From positions 1 to 64,000 of the forward strand of contig JASFYX010000011.1 in assembly GCA_045046885.1 (NCBI GenBank): a DNA stretch of 64,000 bases. Reading direction: 5' to 3'. The translations under genes were made by a program, and so were the position numbers. This document shows positions 34,330-45,300 of this stretch, piece by piece. The notes under the pieces are model-generated. The model saw only the letters and a program-made list of their open reading frames with translations, ran no database searches and was not told the DNA's origin. The stretch's first letter is position 1, and the number at the start of each line of letters is the position of its first letter. The DNA comes from CG1-02-35-72 sp045046885 (GTDB lineage: Bacteria > Bacteroidota > Bacteroidia > Flavobacteriales > Flavobacteriaceae).

Positions 34330-36453
34330 ATGTCTATTCAAAACACCTTACAACAAGCTGTTAACGCAGCCGTTTTAAAAGAGTACAATGTTACTGTAAA
34401 CCAGTTCGAATTTCAAGCCACGCGTAAAAATTTTGAAGGCGATATTACTTTGGTTGTATTTTCGTTATTACGATATATAAAAGGGAATCCTGTACAAATT
34501 GGGCAAACTATTGGGCAATATCTTAAAGAAAATCTCGATTTTGTAAGCGATTTTAATGTGGTTAAAGGTTTTTTAAATATTGTTATTGCTGATAATTTTT
34601 ATACCGATGTTTTTAATAAAATTTATACCATTGACAATTTCGGATTCACAAAATCGAATCCAAATGACAAAGCGGTTATGGTTGAATATTCTAGTCCAAA
34701 TACAAACAAACCGCTTCATCTAGGACATATACGTAACAATTTATTGGGCTATTCTGTTGCCAAAATAATTGAAGCCTCAGGTAAAAAGGTTTTAAAAACA
34801 CAAATTATAAATGACAGGGGTATTCATATTTGTAAAAGTATGCTGGCTTGGCAAAAATTTGGCAACGGCGAAACACCCGAATCTACAGGCCTTAAAGGCG
34901 ATAAATTGGTGGGTAATTATTATGTGAGATATGATAAAGAATATAAAGCTGAATTAGCTAAAATAAAAGATTTAGCAGAGCAAGCTTACGAATTAATGCT
35001 TAACTCCGATACTAAAAAGAATAATGAAATTGTCCAATTTAAAGAAGTTTTGTTAACCTTTCCAAAAATTAGTATCAATAATAATTTATTTTGGGCTCTC
35101 GGAGGTTTTGCTTTAGCAAGTTATTTTTATAAAAAAAGCAGAACAAATAAAAATCTAAAAGACGTTGCAGATATAACTACTCTCATTTCAGGAACTCTTG
35201 CATTGTCTTCAATAGATGTAAAGCAAGAATACAAAAAAGAATACATAGAAATTGAAAAATCTTTATTCTCAGATCCAAAAAAATTCGAAAAATATAAAAA
35301 TAAGGATAAAAGAGAAGTCCTAAAAGAGCTTTTTGAAGAATATAAAAAACAATCTCCTTTATTGAAAGAAGCACAAAAAATGCTCAAAAAATGGGAAGCG
35401 GGCGATGCAGATGTCGTAACTCTTTGGAAAACCATGAACCAATGGGTGTATGACGGATTTGAAAAAAGTTACAAAGCTCTAGGTGTTGATTTTGATATTA
35501 ATTACTACGAAAGTAACACTTATTTATTGGGAAAAGATATTGTAAATAAAGGCTTAGAAAAAGGTGTTTTTTACAAAAAAGACGACGGCTCTGTTTGGAT
35601 AGATTTAACCAATGACGGTTTAGACGAAAAGATTGTCCTACGTGCCGACGGGACTGCTGTGTATATGACACAAGATATAGGTACAGCCATTCAACGATTT
35701 AAAGATTACGACATAGATTCATTAATTTATACAGTAGGAAATGAACAAGATTATCATTTTAAAGTGCTGTTTTTGATTCTTAAAAAATTAGGATTCGATT
35801 GGGCCGATAAACTCTACCATCTATCTTACGGTATGGTAGATTTACCTAGCGGTAAAATGAAATCGCGTGAAGGAACTGTTGTAGATGCCGACGATTTAAT
35901 TGTAGAAATGGCACAAACTGCCAAAAGTATTTCACAAGAATTGGGTAAGCTAGAAGGTTATTCTGAAACCGAAAAAGAACAACTGTACAAAACCATTGGT
36001 TTAGGCGCTCTTAAATATTTTATTTTAAAGGTTGATCCCAAAAAACGTATTTTGTTTGACCCAGCGGCTTCTATTGATTTTAATGGCAATACTGGTCCTT
36101 TTATACAATATACTTACGCCAGAATTCAGTCAATTTTACGCAAAGCAAATTTTGATTATTCTAAACCTGTCAGTCTATCTAAACTCGACCCGAAAACTAA
36201 AGAACTCATTAAACATTTAGAACTTTTTACTGATACTATAAATTTGGCGGCAGATAATCACAGTCCGGCTTTAATTGCCAATTATACTTACGATTTGGTT
36301 AAGCTGTACAACTCTTTTTATCAAACGGTTCCTATTTTAGGAAATGACAATCAAGATGAAATGATTTTCCACATACAATTGTCAAAAAAAGTTAGCGAAG
36401 TTATAAAAACAGCTTTCAGTTTATTAGGCATTGATGTTCCTGAAAGGATGTAA
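34330..36453 (+). CDS. argS: Arginyl-tRNA synthetase with a large insertion
   Basis: Class I synthetase charging tRNA-Arg. N-terminal Add-1 domain (about 1-105), HLGH signature at 130-133, KMKSREG as the KMSKS equivalent, and DALR anticodon-binding C-terminus. The length is 707 residues against the usual 580-600. The extra sequence lies between KAELAKIKDLAEQ (about 210) and SPLLKEAQKMLKKWEAGD (ending about 358). There, Bacteroidota enzymes normally have a short helix-loop. The insert has two hydrophobic stretches (about 252-270 and 280-293), the first long enough to touch a membrane, and a charged tail. The frame is intact with no intein motifs, so it is a real expansion, not a broken gene. 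Confidence 0.5.
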   Translation: MSIQNTLQQAVNAAVLKEYNVTVNQFEFQATRKNFEGDITLVVFSLLRYIKGNPVQIGQTIGQYLKENLDFVSDFNVVKGFLNIVIADNFYTDVFNKIYTIDNFGFTKSNPNDKAVMVEYSSPNTNKPLHLGHIRNNLLGYSVAKIIEASGKKVLKTQIINDRGIHICKSMLAWQKFGNGETPESTGLKGDKLVGNYYVRYDKEYKAELAKIKDLAEQAYELMLNSDTKKNNEIVQFKEVLLTFPKISINNNLFWALGGFALASYFYKKSRTNKNLKDVADITTLISGTLALSSIDVKQEYKKEYIEIEKSLFSDPKKFEKYKNKDKREVLKELFEEYKKQSPLLKEAQKMLKKWEAGDADVVTLWKTMNQWVYDGFEKSYKALGVDFDINYYESNTYLLGKDIVNKGLEKGVFYKKDDGSVWIDLTNDGLDEKIVLRADGTAVYMTQDIGTAIQRFKDYDIDSLIYTVGNEQDYHFKVLFLILKKLGFDWADKLYHLSYGMVDLPSGKMKSREGTVVDADDLIVEMAQTAKSISQELGKLEGYSETEKEQLYKTIGLGALKYFILKVDPKKRILFDPAASIDFNGNTGPFIQYTYARIQSILRKANFDYSKPVSLSKLDPKTKELIKHLELFTDTINLAADNHSPALIANYTYDLVKLYNSFYQTVPILGNDNQDEMIFHIQLSKKVSEVIKTAFSLLGIDVPERM

Positions 36454-36501
36454 AAAATCTCTTTAAGGAATTGCCTTTTTATAAGACTAATAAGTTTTAA
36501 T

Positions 36502-36509
36502 TATATTTG
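36502..36509 (+). promoter_or_regulatory. -7 element TATATTTG for the hydrolase gene
   Basis: An exact TAnnTTTG match 17 bases before the ATG at 36527; no -33 TTTG is found at the right distance. Confidence 0.5.
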
Positions 36510-36526
36510 AGACTTATTATAGCATT

Positions 36527-37261
36527 ATGAAAAAAACCTTCTTATTCCTTTTACTTGCCATTTCCTTAACAGGATATTCACAAAAATGTGATAATATAAA
36601 AACCGTTACTTTTCCGTCAAAAGACAACTTAACCGTTACAGCCGATTTGTACACAACAATGAAAGCTAAAGATTTTATTGTACTGTGCCATCAAGCGGGA
36701 TTTAGTCGTGGCGAATATATCAACACAGCCAAAATATTGCAAAAAATGGGTTATTCGGCTTTAGCTATTGACCAGCGTAGTGGTAATAAAGTTAATAATA
36801 TTATAAACGAAACACATTTAGAAGCTAAGCAAAAAGGGCTATCCACAACTTATTTAGATGCTAAACAAGACATAGAAACTGCCATAAATTACGCTTTTAA
36901 ATTAAACCACAATAAACCCATTATTTTAGTAGGAAGCTCTTACTCATCTTCATTGGTCTTGCTTATTGCCGCAACCAATGAAAAAGTAAAAGCAGTGGCA
37001 TCATTTAGTCCGGGAGAGTATTTAAAAGGTGTTAATTTAGCCGAATCTATAAAAAACCTCAACAAACCTACGTTTGTTACTTCTTCTAAAAGTGAGATAA
37101 ATCAGACAGCAAATGTGGTTAGGTTTGTCAATACAAAATACGTTACGCATTTTAAGCCTACTGTTACAGGAAAACACGGGTCTAAAGCTTTATGGAAATC
37201 GAATGCCGGTCACGAAACTTATTGGAAAGCTTTTTCTAGCTTTTTAAAAGGAATTAAATAA
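36527..37261 (+). CDS. Exported alpha/beta hydrolase (dienelactone-hydrolase-like)
   Basis: 244 residues with a signal peptide (about 1-18, ending TGYSQ) and an alpha/beta hydrolase fold (IVLCHQAGFSRGEY, SALAIDQRSGN, nucleophile elbow VGSSYSSS, and a late His in NAGHETYW). The elbow is GxSxS rather than GxSxG, which is tolerated in some hydrolases. It is probably a periplasmic esterase or peptidase of unknown substrate. It lies between argS and an amidohydrolase gene 27 bases downstream, with which it could be co-expressed. Confidence 0.5.
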   Translation: MKKTFLFLLLAISLTGYSQKCDNIKTVTFPSKDNLTVTADLYTTMKAKDFIVLCHQAGFSRGEYINTAKILQKMGYSALAIDQRSGNKVNNIINETHLEAKQKGLSTTYLDAKQDIETAINYAFKLNHNKPIILVGSSYSSSLVLLIAATNEKVKAVASFSPGEYLKGVNLAESIKNLNKPTFVTSSKSEINQTANVVRFVNTKYVTHFKPTVTGKHGSKALWKSNAGHETYWKAFSSFLKGIK

Positions 37262-37288
37262 ACTATATCTAAATATTTTTAACTTATT

Positions 37289-38989
37289 TTGAAAACATTT
37301 CAAATGAATTTTTTGATTATCCTTGTCAGTCTATTTTATTCTTCTTGTAATTCAGACGTCAATACCTCAAATCCTATTACACCAGTAAACAGCAAACAGC
37401 AAGTTTTTATAAACGGAAAAATATATACTGTAAACGACAATCAGCCTTGGGCTACTGCTATGTTAATTGAAGATGGTAAAATAAAATTTATAGGAACAAA
37501 TACCGAAATACAGAATAATGCAGACAAAAATGCCAAAATTATCGATTTACAGAACAAAATGGTTATGCCCGGTATTCATGATGTTCATATGCATCCTTTA
37601 GAAGCCGGATCTGATAATTTTCAATTTTCGTTAAATGAAACTGAAACCAATCCCGAAAATTATGCTTCAGATATCAGACAAGCATTGAATCAAAATATGA
37701 ATTCAGAATGGCTATTAGGATGGGGCTTTGACATTTTTACTTTATTTGAAGCCACTAGAGAACCTATCGAAATTCTAAACGACATTTCAACTACAAAACC
37801 CATTGCCATAATGGAACTAACATCTCATTCTATTTGGGTCAATTCAAAAGCCTTAGAATTAGCCGGAATTGACAGAAACTCTGCCAATCCACAAGGAGGT
37901 ATCATAATGAAAGACAACAATGGTAATCCGAATGGTATATTATTTGACAATGCCGGAAATTTAATTGTTGATTTAGCCATTGCCTCTATGCCTAATAGTG
38001 AAGAAAATGACTATGATGGACTTGTAAATTACAGCTTACCTCTACTCGCTAAAAACGGCATTACATCTATTTGTGACGCAAGAACTTATTGGAAAAGAAA
38101 TCACCATTTAACATGGAAACGTGTAGAAAGAGAAGGCAAACTAACAGCAAGAGTAAATCTTGGGCTTTGGCTATATCCTACTGATGACGATGACACACAA
38201 ATAAACATGTTAAAGTCTTTGTATGAAAATAACCCCAATAGCTTGCTTAAAATCAATCAAATTAAATTATATGCTGATGGTATAACAATTAATACCACAG
38301 CGGCTATGGAAAATGACTACTTATTAGATTTTTTTAATTACCCTACAAATAATGGTTTAAATTACGTTTCGCAAGACCGCATTGCCAAATACATTGCAGC
38401 TTTAGAGCCTATAGGATTCGATTTTCATATTCATACTATTGGCAATCGCGGTGTAAACGAAGCCCTGAATGCCATTGAACAAAGTGGCACATCAAAAGGC
38501 CGACACAGATTAACACATGTTGAATATGTAAACCCTTCAGATTACAATCGTTTTAATCAATTAAATGTGACTGCAGATGCACAAGTGGTGGGTGATTATA
38601 CAAAACCCGCGCATTGGCATGACAATGACGAATTTATAACACCAAGCCTCAATAATAATATTATCCCTATTAAAAGTTTGTTACAGGCTAACGCAAGATT
38701 AACCTTGAGTAGTGATTGGGACGTCAGTTCTATGAACCCATTCGTAGGAATACAAAATGCCCTAACAAGGTCTCCTCAAGAAATAAGCCTTACCGAAGCC
38801 ATAAAAGCCTACACAATTAATGCGGCTTATGTTATGCATCAAGAAAATATTGTAGGTACTTTAGAAGTTGGTAAGGAAACCGATTTTATTGTTTTAAATC
38901 AAAATTTATTTGAAATTTCGGTCAACCAAATTAGCCAAACTCAAGTACTTCAAACTTATTTACAAGGGAAATTAATTTATAAAAAATAA
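37289..38989 (+). CDS. Amidohydrolase, YtcJ-like, lipoprotein
   Basis: 566 residues. Lipobox YSSC gives a lipid-anchored enzyme. The amidohydrolase barrel shows GIHDVHMHPLEAG (metal His pair), a later HIHTIGNRG and THVEY, and the SSDWDVSS Asp region; the C-terminus GKETDFIVLNQNL closes the small beta domain. YtcJ-type enzymes hydrolyse amide or ester substrates, mostly unknown. The TTG at 37289 is kept as the start because it supplies a Lys before the hydrophobic stretch; the ATG at 37304 would give a signal without a positive charge. Confidence 0.5.
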   Translation: MKTFQMNFLIILVSLFYSSCNSDVNTSNPITPVNSKQQVFINGKIYTVNDNQPWATAMLIEDGKIKFIGTNTEIQNNADKNAKIIDLQNKMVMPGIHDVHMHPLEAGSDNFQFSLNETETNPENYASDIRQALNQNMNSEWLLGWGFDIFTLFEATREPIEILNDISTTKPIAIMELTSHSIWVNSKALELAGIDRNSANPQGGIIMKDNNGNPNGILFDNAGNLIVDLAIASMPNSEENDYDGLVNYSLPLLAKNGITSICDARTYWKRNHHLTWKRVEREGKLTARVNLGLWLYPTDDDDTQINMLKSLYENNPNSLLKINQIKLYADGITINTTAAMENDYLLDFFNYPTNNGLNYVSQDRIAKYIAALEPIGFDFHIHTIGNRGVNEALNAIEQSGTSKGRHRLTHVEYVNPSDYNRFNQLNVTADAQVVGDYTKPAHWHDNDEFITPSLNNNIIPIKSLLQANARLTLSSDWDVSSMNPFVGIQNALTRSPQEISLTEAIKAYTINAAYVMHQENIVGTLEVGKETDFIVLNQNLFEISVNQISQTQVLQTYLQGKLIYKK

Positions 38990-38999
38990 AAAACTTCAC

Positions 39000-40253
39000 C
39001 TATAAATCTAACAATCGTTCTAAAGCCATACCCCTTGAGGCCTTTACAAGTACAATTCCTTTTTTGGGTAATTTATAATCAGTTTTGAAATCCTCAATAG
39101 ATTTGAATTTCTGAATGTTTTTGTTGTTTATTTTTGTTTTGTGAAAATTTTCACCAATTACAAAAGCCTTTTCAAACGTCATCTTTTCTAAAATTTTTAT
39201 AACTACTTGATGTTCTTCTTGACTTGTTTTACCTAATTCAAACATATCTCCTAAAACTAAAAACTTAGGTTTAGTTGTTAACTGTTTAAAATTTTCCAAG
39301 GCCAATTGCATACTTGTAGGATTGGCATTATAAGCATCTAAAATAACTTGAAGTGTACCTTTTTTAATGATTTGAGAACGATTATTGGTTGGTTTATAAC
39401 TTTCTATGGCTTCTTTTATTTTATTGGTTTCTATTTTAAAATGAGCTCCTACTGCAATAGCTGCGGCTATATTTTTGTAATTGTAATTGCCTATTAAATG
39501 ACTTTTAATTAAAGCTTTATTATAGGCTATTTCGACAAAAGGACTGGCACTTAAAAGTTTAATCTCATCGGCATCAAAACAAAATTGTTGTAAGCCTCTA
39601 GTCTGCTCTTTTTGAATAGGATCGTCTGTATTAACAAAAGCATAACCCTTGGTTTCTTTTAGGTAATTATATAATTCTGATTTGGCTTTTATAACACCCT
39701 CTATAGAACCAAACCCTTCTAAGTGCGCTTTTCCAAAATTAGTTATATAGCCAAAATTTGGTTGTGCTAATTGACATAAAAAAGCAATTTCACCCAGATG
39801 ATTGGCGCCCATTTCTACAATGCCAATATCGGTATTTTTTGTCATAGACAAAAGTGTAAGAGGCACACCAATATGATTGTTAAAATTACCAACTGTAGCA
39901 CAAACCTTAAATTTTTGTAATAAAACCACTTTAATAAGTTCTTTTGTTGTGGTTTTACCATTACTTCCCGTAAGGGCAATAATTGGTATTTTAAGTTGTT
40001 GTCTGTGGTAAGTGGCCAACTTTTGCAAACAGGTTAAAACATCTTTAACAAAAATTGTTTTATCTGATATTTTGTATTTTATTTCATCAATAACAGCTAA
40101 AGCTACACCATTTTTTAAGGCTTCTTCTGCAAATTCATTACCATTAAAATTAGCCCCTTTGAGTGCAAAAAAAATAGAATCATCTATAATTTTTCTAGTA
40201 TCAGTAACTATTTTACGTCCTCCAATTAGCTTGTATAAATGGTCAATTTTCAT
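39000..40253 (-). CDS. murF: UDP-MurNAc-tripeptide D-Ala-D-Ala ligase
   Basis: Cytosolic ATP-dependent ligase adding D-Ala-D-Ala to the peptidoglycan precursor. N-terminal substrate domain (about 1-80; VTDTRKI, FALKGANFNGNEF), ATP-binding GSNGKTTTKEL, NNHIGVPLTLL, the carbamylated-Lys region GIVEMGANHLGEI and the C-terminal domain with LDAYNANPTSM. 417 residues, slightly shorter than enterobacterial MurF but normal here. It lies downstream of gldJ but a terminator stands between them, so co-transcription is likely partial at most. Confidence 0.5.
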   Translation of the reverse strand: MKIDHLYKLIGGRKIVTDTRKIIDDSIFFALKGANFNGNEFAEEALKNGVALAVIDEIKYKISDKTIFVKDVLTCLQKLATYHRQQLKIPIIALTGSNGKTTTKELIKVVLLQKFKVCATVGNFNNHIGVPLTLLSMTKNTDIGIVEMGANHLGEIAFLCQLAQPNFGYITNFGKAHLEGFGSIEGVIKAKSELYNYLKETKGYAFVNTDDPIQKEQTRGLQQFCFDADEIKLLSASPFVEIAYNKALIKSHLIGNYNYKNIAAAIAVGAHFKIETNKIKEAIESYKPTNNRSQIIKKGTLQVILDAYNANPTSMQLALENFKQLTTKPKFLVLGDMFELGKTSQEEHQVVIKILEKMTFEKAFVIGENFHKTKINNKNIQKFKSIEDFKTDYKLPKKGIVLVKASRGMALERLLDL

Positions 40254-40265
40254 TCAAAAAAAATT

Positions 40266-40296
40266 AAAAGCTCAACACATACAGTATTGAGCTTTT
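40266..40296 (-). terminator. Terminator after gldJ
   Basis: Stem AAAAGCTCAA (40266-40275) against TTGAGCTTTT (40287-40296). On the - strand it lies 20 bases after the gldJ stop and is followed by T-rich sequence before murF. Confidence 0.5.
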
Positions 40297-40316
40297 TTGA
40301 TTGTATTTTTTATAAA

Positions 40317-42179
40317 TTATTTATGTCTTACAAAATGCGCTTGTCTATCTCTAGACAGTGTTGAAGAACCCAATCTGTCCATAGCACATCTAAAACCAAT
40401 ATAATCTGTTGCGGCATATTCGGGTAAATAACGACGTTGAGCTGGATCTAACCAATAGGCACGGTCTTTCCAAGATCCTCCTTTATAAACACGTAAAGTA
40501 TTATTAATTAACGTTCTTCTATTACTTATGGAGTCATATTTTTTAATGATATAACCTTGTTCATTTACGCCAATTTTATTTTTTGGAGAATTGTACATTC
40601 TAGGAATTAGTTCGGCATCGTCTTCATCTTTATAAAAATATTTATTAGAAGCTAAATCACCATCGTCTAAATCTGCATTATTGGCCTTGCGATAATTGGT
40701 ACGCATAAAGGCATCATCTTTAGTAATAGGAACATATTTAATATTGCCTGGTAAGCCTCTTGGGGCTATTTTACCATTTGGCAAAGTATCTATCTGTAAG
40801 TTATTATAATCTAAAACAACAACTTTACCCATAGAATCTATATATGTTTTTTGAAAACTTGTTCCTCTAAAATAATTAAAATCACTAGCTTGAGCATCAA
40901 TAATAGGTCTATAAACATCTGCAACCCACTCGGCTACATTACCGCTCATATTATACAAGCCAAAGGCATTGGGTTTATAAGTTTTAACTTGAGCTGTAAT
41001 GTCAGCACCATCACTACTCCATCCTGCAAGACCACTATAATCGCCTTTTCCTTGTTTGTAGTTGGCTAACATATCACCTTTATAACGTTTAGAATTATCG
41101 CGGGTGTATTTACCGTTCCAAGTATATTTTTTACGACCTCTAATTGTATTGTATTCTCTATTTTCTACTTCGGCTTTAGCGGCATATTCCCACTCAGCTT
41201 CTGTTGGTAATCTAAATTTTGGTACTAATAAACCATCAGATATAGTGACGTGGCGTCCTGTAAATTTATGTTTCTTTTTAGGTTTAGGCGTATTTATTTC
41301 TTGCTGTACATCTAACTGGGTGGTATTATCGGCAGTCAATACGTCTGCGCCATCTTGTGCTTGCACAGTGTTGCCATTATTATCTTTAATATCTCTATTA
41401 TTGCGTACACGTCTAACTTTTCTTTTACCAAAAGATCTTCGTTTTTTGGTTGTTAAACTTTTCCTTACAGGTAAGCCTTTATTATAAATAGATGAATCAC
41501 CATTAAAAAGTAAATAGGGATTTTTTAAATAAGTGTCTGTTACAAAATGATTTTCGCCATCAACTCTTAAAGAGTCATCTTCAAAAAGGGGTTTTAAAAT
41601 ACCTTTATCCATTAAAATACGTTCGTTTACTCTATCTGTACGCCATTTGCAATATTCAACAGCTTGCAACCAAGATACGCCAACAACAGGATAATCTGCA
41701 AAAGCAGGATGTCTTAAATAAGTTTCAGAAAGTAACTCTGTAGAACCCAATTTATTTCGCCAAACTAAAGTATCTGGAAGCGCTGCTTGATAGATTCGTT
41801 TGTTTATATCCATTGTATCTGCTTGCGGAAATACACGACTTATCCATTCTAAATAAAAACTGTATTCTTTATTGGTAACCTCAACCTCATCCATGTAAAA
41901 GGTACGTATTTGCTGACGTACTGGAGTTGTATTCCAATCGAACATAACATCGTCTTGCACATGCCCCATTGTAAAAGTACCTCCTTCTATTAAAATCATG
42001 CCAGGAGGTGTTTTTTGACCTCTATAATCTACAGGAGCACTAAAATTCCCAAAACGGGGATCATTAAAATTCCAACCCGTAAGTGTAGATTTAGAACGCT
42101 GAGTTCTAATACAACTCGCCAAAATTAAATTAGCTAAAACTATAATTACTAATGACTTATAAATATTTTTAAATTTCAT
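40317..42179 (-). CDS. gldJ: Gliding motility lipoprotein GldJ
   Basis: 620 residues. Lipoprotein signal with lipobox LASC (Cys23), then a formylglycine-generating-enzyme-like (SUMF1) fold: GMILIEGGTFTMG, VSWLQAVEYCKWR, FRLPTEAEWEYAA, NMSGNVAEWVADVY, GGSWKDRA, IGFRCAMD. GldJ is needed for gliding and for stability of GldK and the T9SS in Flavobacterium. Between residues about 218 and 280 an extra basic stretch (KKRRSFGKRKVRRVRNNR) and a low-complexity segment interrupt the fold. The gene is divergent to porU with a 192-base gap. Confidence 0.5.
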   Translation of the reverse strand: MKFKNIYKSLVIIVLANLILASCIRTQRSKSTLTGWNFNDPRFGNFSAPVDYRGQKTPPGMILIEGGTFTMGHVQDDVMFDWNTTPVRQQIRTFYMDEVEVTNKEYSFYLEWISRVFPQADTMDINKRIYQAALPDTLVWRNKLGSTELLSETYLRHPAFADYPVVGVSWLQAVEYCKWRTDRVNERILMDKGILKPLFEDDSLRVDGENHFVTDTYLKNPYLLFNGDSSIYNKGLPVRKSLTTKKRRSFGKRKVRRVRNNRDIKDNNGNTVQAQDGADVLTADNTTQLDVQQEINTPKPKKKHKFTGRHVTISDGLLVPKFRLPTEAEWEYAAKAEVENREYNTIRGRKKYTWNGKYTRDNSKRYKGDMLANYKQGKGDYSGLAGWSSDGADITAQVKTYKPNAFGLYNMSGNVAEWVADVYRPIIDAQASDFNYFRGTSFQKTYIDSMGKVVVLDYNNLQIDTLPNGKIAPRGLPGNIKYVPITKDDAFMRTNYRKANNADLDDGDLASNKYFYKDEDDAELIPRMYNSPKNKIGVNEQGYIIKKYDSISNRRTLINNTLRVYKGGSWKDRAYWLDPAQRRYLPEYAATDYIGFRCAMDRLGSSTLSRDRQAHFVRHK

Positions 42180-42371
42180 CCTATATAAAATACTTTGATT
42201 TTTTATTTAAATCCTTGCACAATCTACAATATTAATAAAATTTAACGCAATTTGGCTATAAATTTAAACTTTTTAAAATTATTATTCTGTTATAACGATT
42301 GTATTATTTCTTTATTATATGTAATGTTGCATGTATTAAAATAATTCAAACTTAAGCACGTTACCATTTGT

Positions 42372-45300
42372 ATGTTTAAAAGATTTCTCCTTTTTTTGAT
42401 TTTTACACTCAGTTGGGTTTTAATTACCAATGCTCAAAAAACTTTTAAAAAAGACTTTAATTTAGAATGGCAATCATCGCAAAAAGTATTGATAAACAAA
42501 TCTTTACAATACAATATACCCCTTGTAAAAAACAACGTCATTAACGAAAATTTAATACCTACTTTTTCTAAGACTTGGCTCTCAGAATCTTCTAGTAAAA
42601 TAACTTCTTTCTCAATAACCAATATTAGCTACAAACCTATCAATACAACCATACCAAAAAACTTCTTAAATAAAATACCTAGAAAACCTAAATACAGTTT
42701 AGACATAGTTGGCAATGCCAATAAGTCTGAATTTCAATTATATTTAGAACCTCTTGTAAAAAAAGGTAATACTATACTTAGCATTCAAAGTTTTACACTA
42801 AACTATACTGCCGAACCATTAAGACGTGTTTCTCAAAAAAATACCGCTACTCAAAACGCTGTACTAGCAAATGGCACTTGGTATAAATTTGCTATTGACA
42901 CAACTGGCGTATTTAAAATTGATGTTGGATTTTTAAAAAATTTAGGTATTAATACTGCCAATTTAAAAGCTTCTGATATTCGTATTTTTGGAAACGGTGG
43001 CGCCATGCTTCCACAAAAAAATAGCGATTTTAGATACGACGATTTACAAGAAAATGCCCTTTTTGTAAACGATGGTAATGATGGCATTTTTAATAATAGT
43101 GACTTCCTTTTATTTTATGCCAAAGGATCCGATAGTTGGCAAGTAAATCCTGTTAATGGATTTACAACGCACATAAAAAATATTTATTCAGATAAAGCTT
43201 TTTATTTTATTACTGTTGATCAAGGTGTGGGTAAACGCATTGAAACAAGCACACCAATAACATCAAATAGCGATTTAGAAATTAATAATTACAACGATTA
43301 TATTTTTCACGAGAAAGAAGATGTAAATCTTTTTGCTGTTGGGCAGCAATGGTTTGGCGAATCATTTAGTATAGAAAATAGCCAAACTTTTAATTTTAAA
43401 TTTAGAGACGTTGACACCTCTCAACCCATTTCTATAAAAACAAGAGCAGTTGTTTCTTCATCAGTAAGTTCTCAAATGCAAGTTAACATAAATACAGTCC
43501 CGCTCTATACACTGTCCTTTTTTGCTAATTTACCAGGGTCGCTCACTTTGGCAAGTGCCACACAGCAATTTGCGCAAACAAATATCACTAATGAAGATAT
43601 TAAACTCGATATCAGTTATAATAACAGTGGCAACCCTTCTGCACGTGTCTATTTAGATTATATTGAAATAACCGGAATTAAACATTTAATTGCACACGAT
43701 AAACAATTCTCTTTTAGAAACTTTGAAGCGGCCAATACCGCTAATTCTAAAACTTTAACCTATCATATTGCTAATCCCGAAAATATTTTTCAAGTTTGGG
43801 ATGTCACCGATTTTCTCAATCCTAAAATAATAGAAAACCAAAGTACTGCTAGTGATTTTGCTTTTAAAACCTCCGGAGGAACGTCATCTAGCGGAACAAT
43901 TTTAAATGAATATATCGTATTAAATAACAACGATTTTTTTACGCCTACCTTATTAGAAAATAGCAAAATTGAAAATCAAAATCTACACGCACTTCAAGAT
44001 ATTGACTATCTAATTATTACACCAGATTATTTAAGTAGCGAAGCTTCTAGATTAGCTACTTATCATCAGGAAAACAATAACTATACAACAGCAACTGTAG
44101 ATATTCAACAAATTTATAACGAATTTGGTTCGGGTTCTCCAGATGTTACGGCTATAAGAGATTTTGTAAGACATCTCTATACAAATGCAAGTTCGCCAAA
44201 CAAAAAAATTAAATATATATGCCTTTTTGGTGATACTTCTTACGATTATAAAGACCGCATCAATAATAACAACAATGTAATTCCGGCTTTCGAATCTTTA
44301 GAAAGTTTTAATCTCGCCACTTCTTACGTAACCGATGATTATTTTGGCATGATGGATGACAACGAAGGCACTTTAAATTTTTCTGATAAGCAAGACGTCG
44401 CTACAGGGCGTTTTCCTGTTACAACAATACAAGAAGCCAAAGCTACCGTTGATAAATCTCTAAATTACACAAGTCAGTCTGCCCTTGGCGATTGGCGTAA
44501 TGGTATTACCGTTGTGGCAGACGACCCAGACAAAGCTTCGGAGTTTGTTTTACAAGAAACTGTAGAACGTATTTCTGATGATATAACTGTAAACAAACCC
44601 GTCTTTAATTTAAAAAAAATATATGCAGATGCTTTTAGACAAGAGACCTCTGCTGGTGGCGAACGCTATCCTGATGTTAATAAAGCCATAACAACGGCTG
44701 TAGAAAATGGTACTTTGATTATAGATTATTACGGTCATGGTGGCGAAGATGGTTGGGCTGGCGAGCGCATTTTAGAAGTGCCTCAAATTAAAGGATGGGT
44801 AAACCCAAAAACACTTCCCCTATTTATAACTGTGACTTGTGAATTTGCAAAACTCGATAATCCACTGCGTTTAACGGCAGGTGAATTTGTTTTTAACAAT
44901 ACGCAAGGCGGCGCAACGAGTATGATTACCACGACGCGCGAAATATTTATATCGGTTGGGCAAGCTTTTAACGAAAATCTCGTCACCAAACTTTTAGCTT
45001 TTAATGGCGAAGATTTAAGTATTTCTCAAGCACTCATGGCTATGAAAAATAATTTTACAACATCGCAACGCCTATTTGTTTACTTTTTTGGAGATCCTGC
45101 TTTAAAATTGGCACAACCAAAAGGTAATATTAGAATAACTAAAATGAATGGCAAAGACATTACACAATCTATAGATACGCTTAAAGCTCTTTCTAAAGTG
45201 AGTTTTGAAGGTGTTGTTACAGATACAAACAATAACATTTTAACCGATTTTAACGGCACGCTTTCTACAACCATTTTCGATAAACCTATTGAAAAAACAA

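Noticed and set aside
34950..35405. Intein or frameshift in argS
   Set aside because: No intein start or end motifs, the frame stays open and both synthetase halves remain aligned.
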